Shown: piece by piece, positions 1-3,300 of the stretch | Layout of the letters: the number at the start of each line of letters is the position of its first letter | How positions within the stretch are numbered: position 1 is the stretch's first letter | Source of the DNA: Candidatus Aenigmatarchaeota archaeon | Lineage (GTDB): Archaea > Aenigmatarchaeota > Aenigmatarchaeia > QMZP01 | Reading direction: 5' to 3' | Assembly: GCA_016202785.1 (NCBI GenBank) | Contig: JACQOC010000042.1 | Location: 1-5,936, forward strand | DNA: 5,936 bases | Notes under the pieces: generated by a model | Seen by the model: the letters and a program-made list of their open reading frames with translations, nothing else | Database searches by the model: none | What the model was told of the DNA's origin: nothing | Made by a program: the position numbers and the translations under genes

Positions 1-336
1 TACGAGGGGAACAGCCGCAGCAGGGAAATTTCTTTTAGTGTTTCCGACGCCACGCCTCCCGCGCTCCTGTCGGTCTCCTTCGACAAAACCGCCAGGAGGC
101 ATTCGCCTGTTTTCGTCAGCTTCAACGTCGCCGACGCGAGCGCGATAAAGAACGCGTCCGTCGCGGCCAGCAGAAACTACGAAGCTTCTCTCGAGCCTGC
201 AGGCGCCATGAACTACTCGGCCTCCGCCACGATTTACGATACGCACGAAACTGGCGTCAAGCTATTTTCCATCTCAGCGTGCGACGAGTTCGGCAACTGC
301 TTCAGCTCCCCTCACAACCTCACCATAACCGAATGC
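1..336 (+). other. Ig-like beta-sandwich domain (residues 1-112), preceded by the last strand of another
   Basis: Residues 1-20 end with SFSVSDATPP, the usual last strand and 'VSDxTPP' hinge joining tandem Ig-like domains in secreted prokaryotic proteins, so at least one more such domain lies upstream. Residues 21-111 then alternate hydrophobic strands (ALLSVSF, VFVSFNVAD, ASATIYD, GVKLFSISACDEFGNC, LTITEC). The closing 'SACDEFGNC' resembles the 'xAxDxxGN' strand common in bacterial and archaeal Ig-like repeats. C94 and C100 are close enough to pair. Potential N-glycosylation sequons are at N71 and N106. The fold call rests on pattern only; the family is uncertain. Confidence 0.6.
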
Positions 337-3300
337 GCCGGCGAGCCCGTAGCCGTGATTTCCGAGACTGACATGCTTGAAACGCCCGGCGAAACGCGGA
401 CTGAGTGCATGCGCGTGGACGGCGAGGGCCTGCAGGACGGCGCGGCAGTTCCGGGGTGGAATCTCCTGCTTGACAGCAACTCGTACAGGACAAGCGCCAC
501 AGCAGTCACGTCATCGTCGAATGCCGCCGCTGTCAGGTCCGGCAGCGGCGCAGTGCGCATCAACGGGGATTATTACCTCGGGAAACAGCTGGACAAGGCG
601 TGCAAGGGGATTGTGACAGTCGACTACTGGCATTTCCCGCGGCCGGGCAGCTCGACCAACAGCGCCATGGCGCTCTTCGGCGCAGGGAAAGAACAGTTCC
701 TTACTGTCTGGAAAAACGACCAGAACCGCTGGTACGTCGGGGCGGCGGGATCAGCCCATGTCGCTGACTATAGCGGCGAATATACGCATATAATTATCAC
801 GATTGACACGCGCACGGCACTGTTCAATGTCAGCATCGACGGGCAGCAGGTTGACACAAACCGCAGCGTGGAGAACGCGGCTGCGCTGTCCAACGGCATA
901 GATTACATAAGCATGCACAGCGGCCGCGGCGGCGCCGGCACCGACAGCTACGTGGACGACATAGTAATAAAAGGCGATTCTAAAGAAGAAAAATTCTGCG
1001 CGAGCCGCTGGCAGAAAAGCAAAAGCGGCACGCCGCCACTCGAATACCTGAAGGGCATGAAAGCAGTCTTATGGAGCGAAGGCGACGAATTCGGCATAAG
1101 CGATTCTGATGCAGTTGTGCTGATTGATTACGCAGCAGGCGGCGGCAGGCTGCTTCTCGAAGGGTCTGAAATTGCATCAAGGCACGTGAACGACGATTTC
1201 ATGCTGAACGTCACACACTCAAAGCTTTTCGAGGACATAATATTTACGCAGTCCGCTGACGGAAAAACGCCCTCGACAAAGATAAACATAACAAGACGGC
1301 ACCCGGGGGTCAAGGGCGTCCCTGCCTCGTTCGATTACGACAAGAACGTTTCGTTTTATCCTGATTCGCTCGAGCCGACAGACGGCGCAGCACTTGCTTC
1401 ATGGGAAAGCGGGGCGGCGATAGTAGTCTACCATAACGCCAGCCGCAACGAGAAAACAGCGTTCCTTCCGTTCTCCTTTGATGCGCTTGGCGCAGACATA
1501 AGGAACAATCTTACAAGCAGCATGCTTGGCTGGCTGATAGAGGACGGGTCACAGGACTTTTACATTAAAAATATTACTATGCAGCCGCACATCGTTGCAG
1601 GGAAGCCTGCCGAGATAAATCTCAGCCTGGGCATATTCGCGCCAGTCAAGTTCAGGCTCTACGTTGACGGAGCCGAATCTTTCGAGGGACTGATCTCGAA
1701 AAACGACACCACTCTCGCGAGGAACTTCAGCGCCGGAACGCACAAGGTCGAATTTATCCTGAACCCGGATTTCGAAAAAACAGAGAGCGATTATCTCAAC
1801 AACAACGCCACGGCAGTTATAAATGCCGTCCCAAACATCCCGGAGATACTTGTCCATGACATGTCATTCCTGCCGACAAATCCCAAGAAGGGCGACGATG
1901 TTTCCATAATCGCGCACATAAAGAACAATGGCGGATCGCGGATCGATACGAGCATTGAATTCGGATCGAACGGGACCGTGATAATGAGCGAACCCGTAAG
2001 CCTCGCAGAAGGCGAAGCCATGGAGCTCGCGGCGGCATGGAAAGCTGCCGAAGGCGTGACGAATATAACCGTAGAGGCGGACCCAGGAAACTCGATAGCC
2101 GAGCATGACGAAACGAACAATGCAATGTCTGCGGAAATATATGCCTGCACGAAACCTTCCGGAATAGCCCTCGTATCGAATGACAACGCCTCGAGCTACG
2201 TGACGGAGAAGCCGGACAGCAGCGCAGTGTGGACAGAGGCGCTCCGAAAAGGCGGATATTGCTTCGACACGTTCAGGAAATCTTCCGGCATAGGCGACGT
2301 GAAAAACTACAAGCTGCTGATATGGAGTGCCGGAGATTTCTGGAACAGCGCGCTTGACGCCAGCGACGCATTGCTCGTGGCGAATTTCAGCGGGAAAAAG
2401 GTCTTCGAAGGCGCTGACATTGCGTTCGACGCGGGGCAAGGCGCGAAAGCATTGCTGGGCTCGGAGCTGCAGCGGGACCTCACAGCCGACGAGAACACAA
2501 CAATAATCATCAGCAGCCACAGGATATTCAGCGGCATAAGCGGCCTGACGTTTGATTACAAGCTGTCGCCTTACCCTGACAGCATGAATGGCAGCGGAAT
2601 CGCTTCATGGAATTCAGGCGGCGCAGCCATTACGGCGAACAGCAGCACGGTGCACGTCGGCTTTTCAATCGACAGCGTGACAGAAGGCGAAACGCTGGCT
2701 GCTAACATCCTGAAATTTATGCTGTCAAGCGCGCCGGAGCTGAAGCCAGTTGGAAGCAAGGCTGTGACAGAAGGCGAAACGCTGGCGTTCAAACTGGATG
2801 CAACAGACGCGGACAACGACAGCCTCACATTCAGCGCGTCCGGAATGCCGCAGGGCGCAAGCCTGAATGCTGCAGGATTTTCATGGACGCCGAAGGCCGG
2901 CCAGGCAGGGACTTACAATGTAACATTCTACGCCACGGACGGGACAGACACTGACAGCGAAACAATAGCAATAGAAGTGAAGAAAAAAGACCCGTGCGAA
3001 GGCGTGACATGCAACAGCCCGCCTGCCGGCTACTGCGACGGCTCGGCGCGCATGTATTATAATTCTTCCGGCACGTGCAGCGGCGGCACATGCAGCTATT
3101 CAACAGGCAGCGAGCAGTGTATTGCACCCGCGCCTGGCTGTTCGGGCTCGTCGCGGTGCACTTACAATGCAACTTGCGCCGGCGGAACGTGCGGCTCGAC
3201 ACAAAGCTGTTCGCCATGCCCGACTCCTGGCGCCGACTGCTATGACAGCGACACGAGAAGAACATACTCCCCAACATGTTCTAGTGGGACATGCGGCTCA

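Noticed and set aside
1791..2186. Minus-strand open frame of 131 codons with hydrophobic runs, resembling a small membrane protein
   Set aside because: The hydrophobic stretches are the antisense of acidic and Gly/Asn-rich sense codons. It overlaps a strong CARDB domain and has no supporting context.
1864..2520. 218-codon open frame on the minus strand
   Set aside because: It is exactly in register with the sense codons, where stops only arise opposite TTA, CTA and TCA, which are rare here. The sense strand encodes a clear CARDB and Rossmann-like domain. The antisense product shows no recognisable domain.
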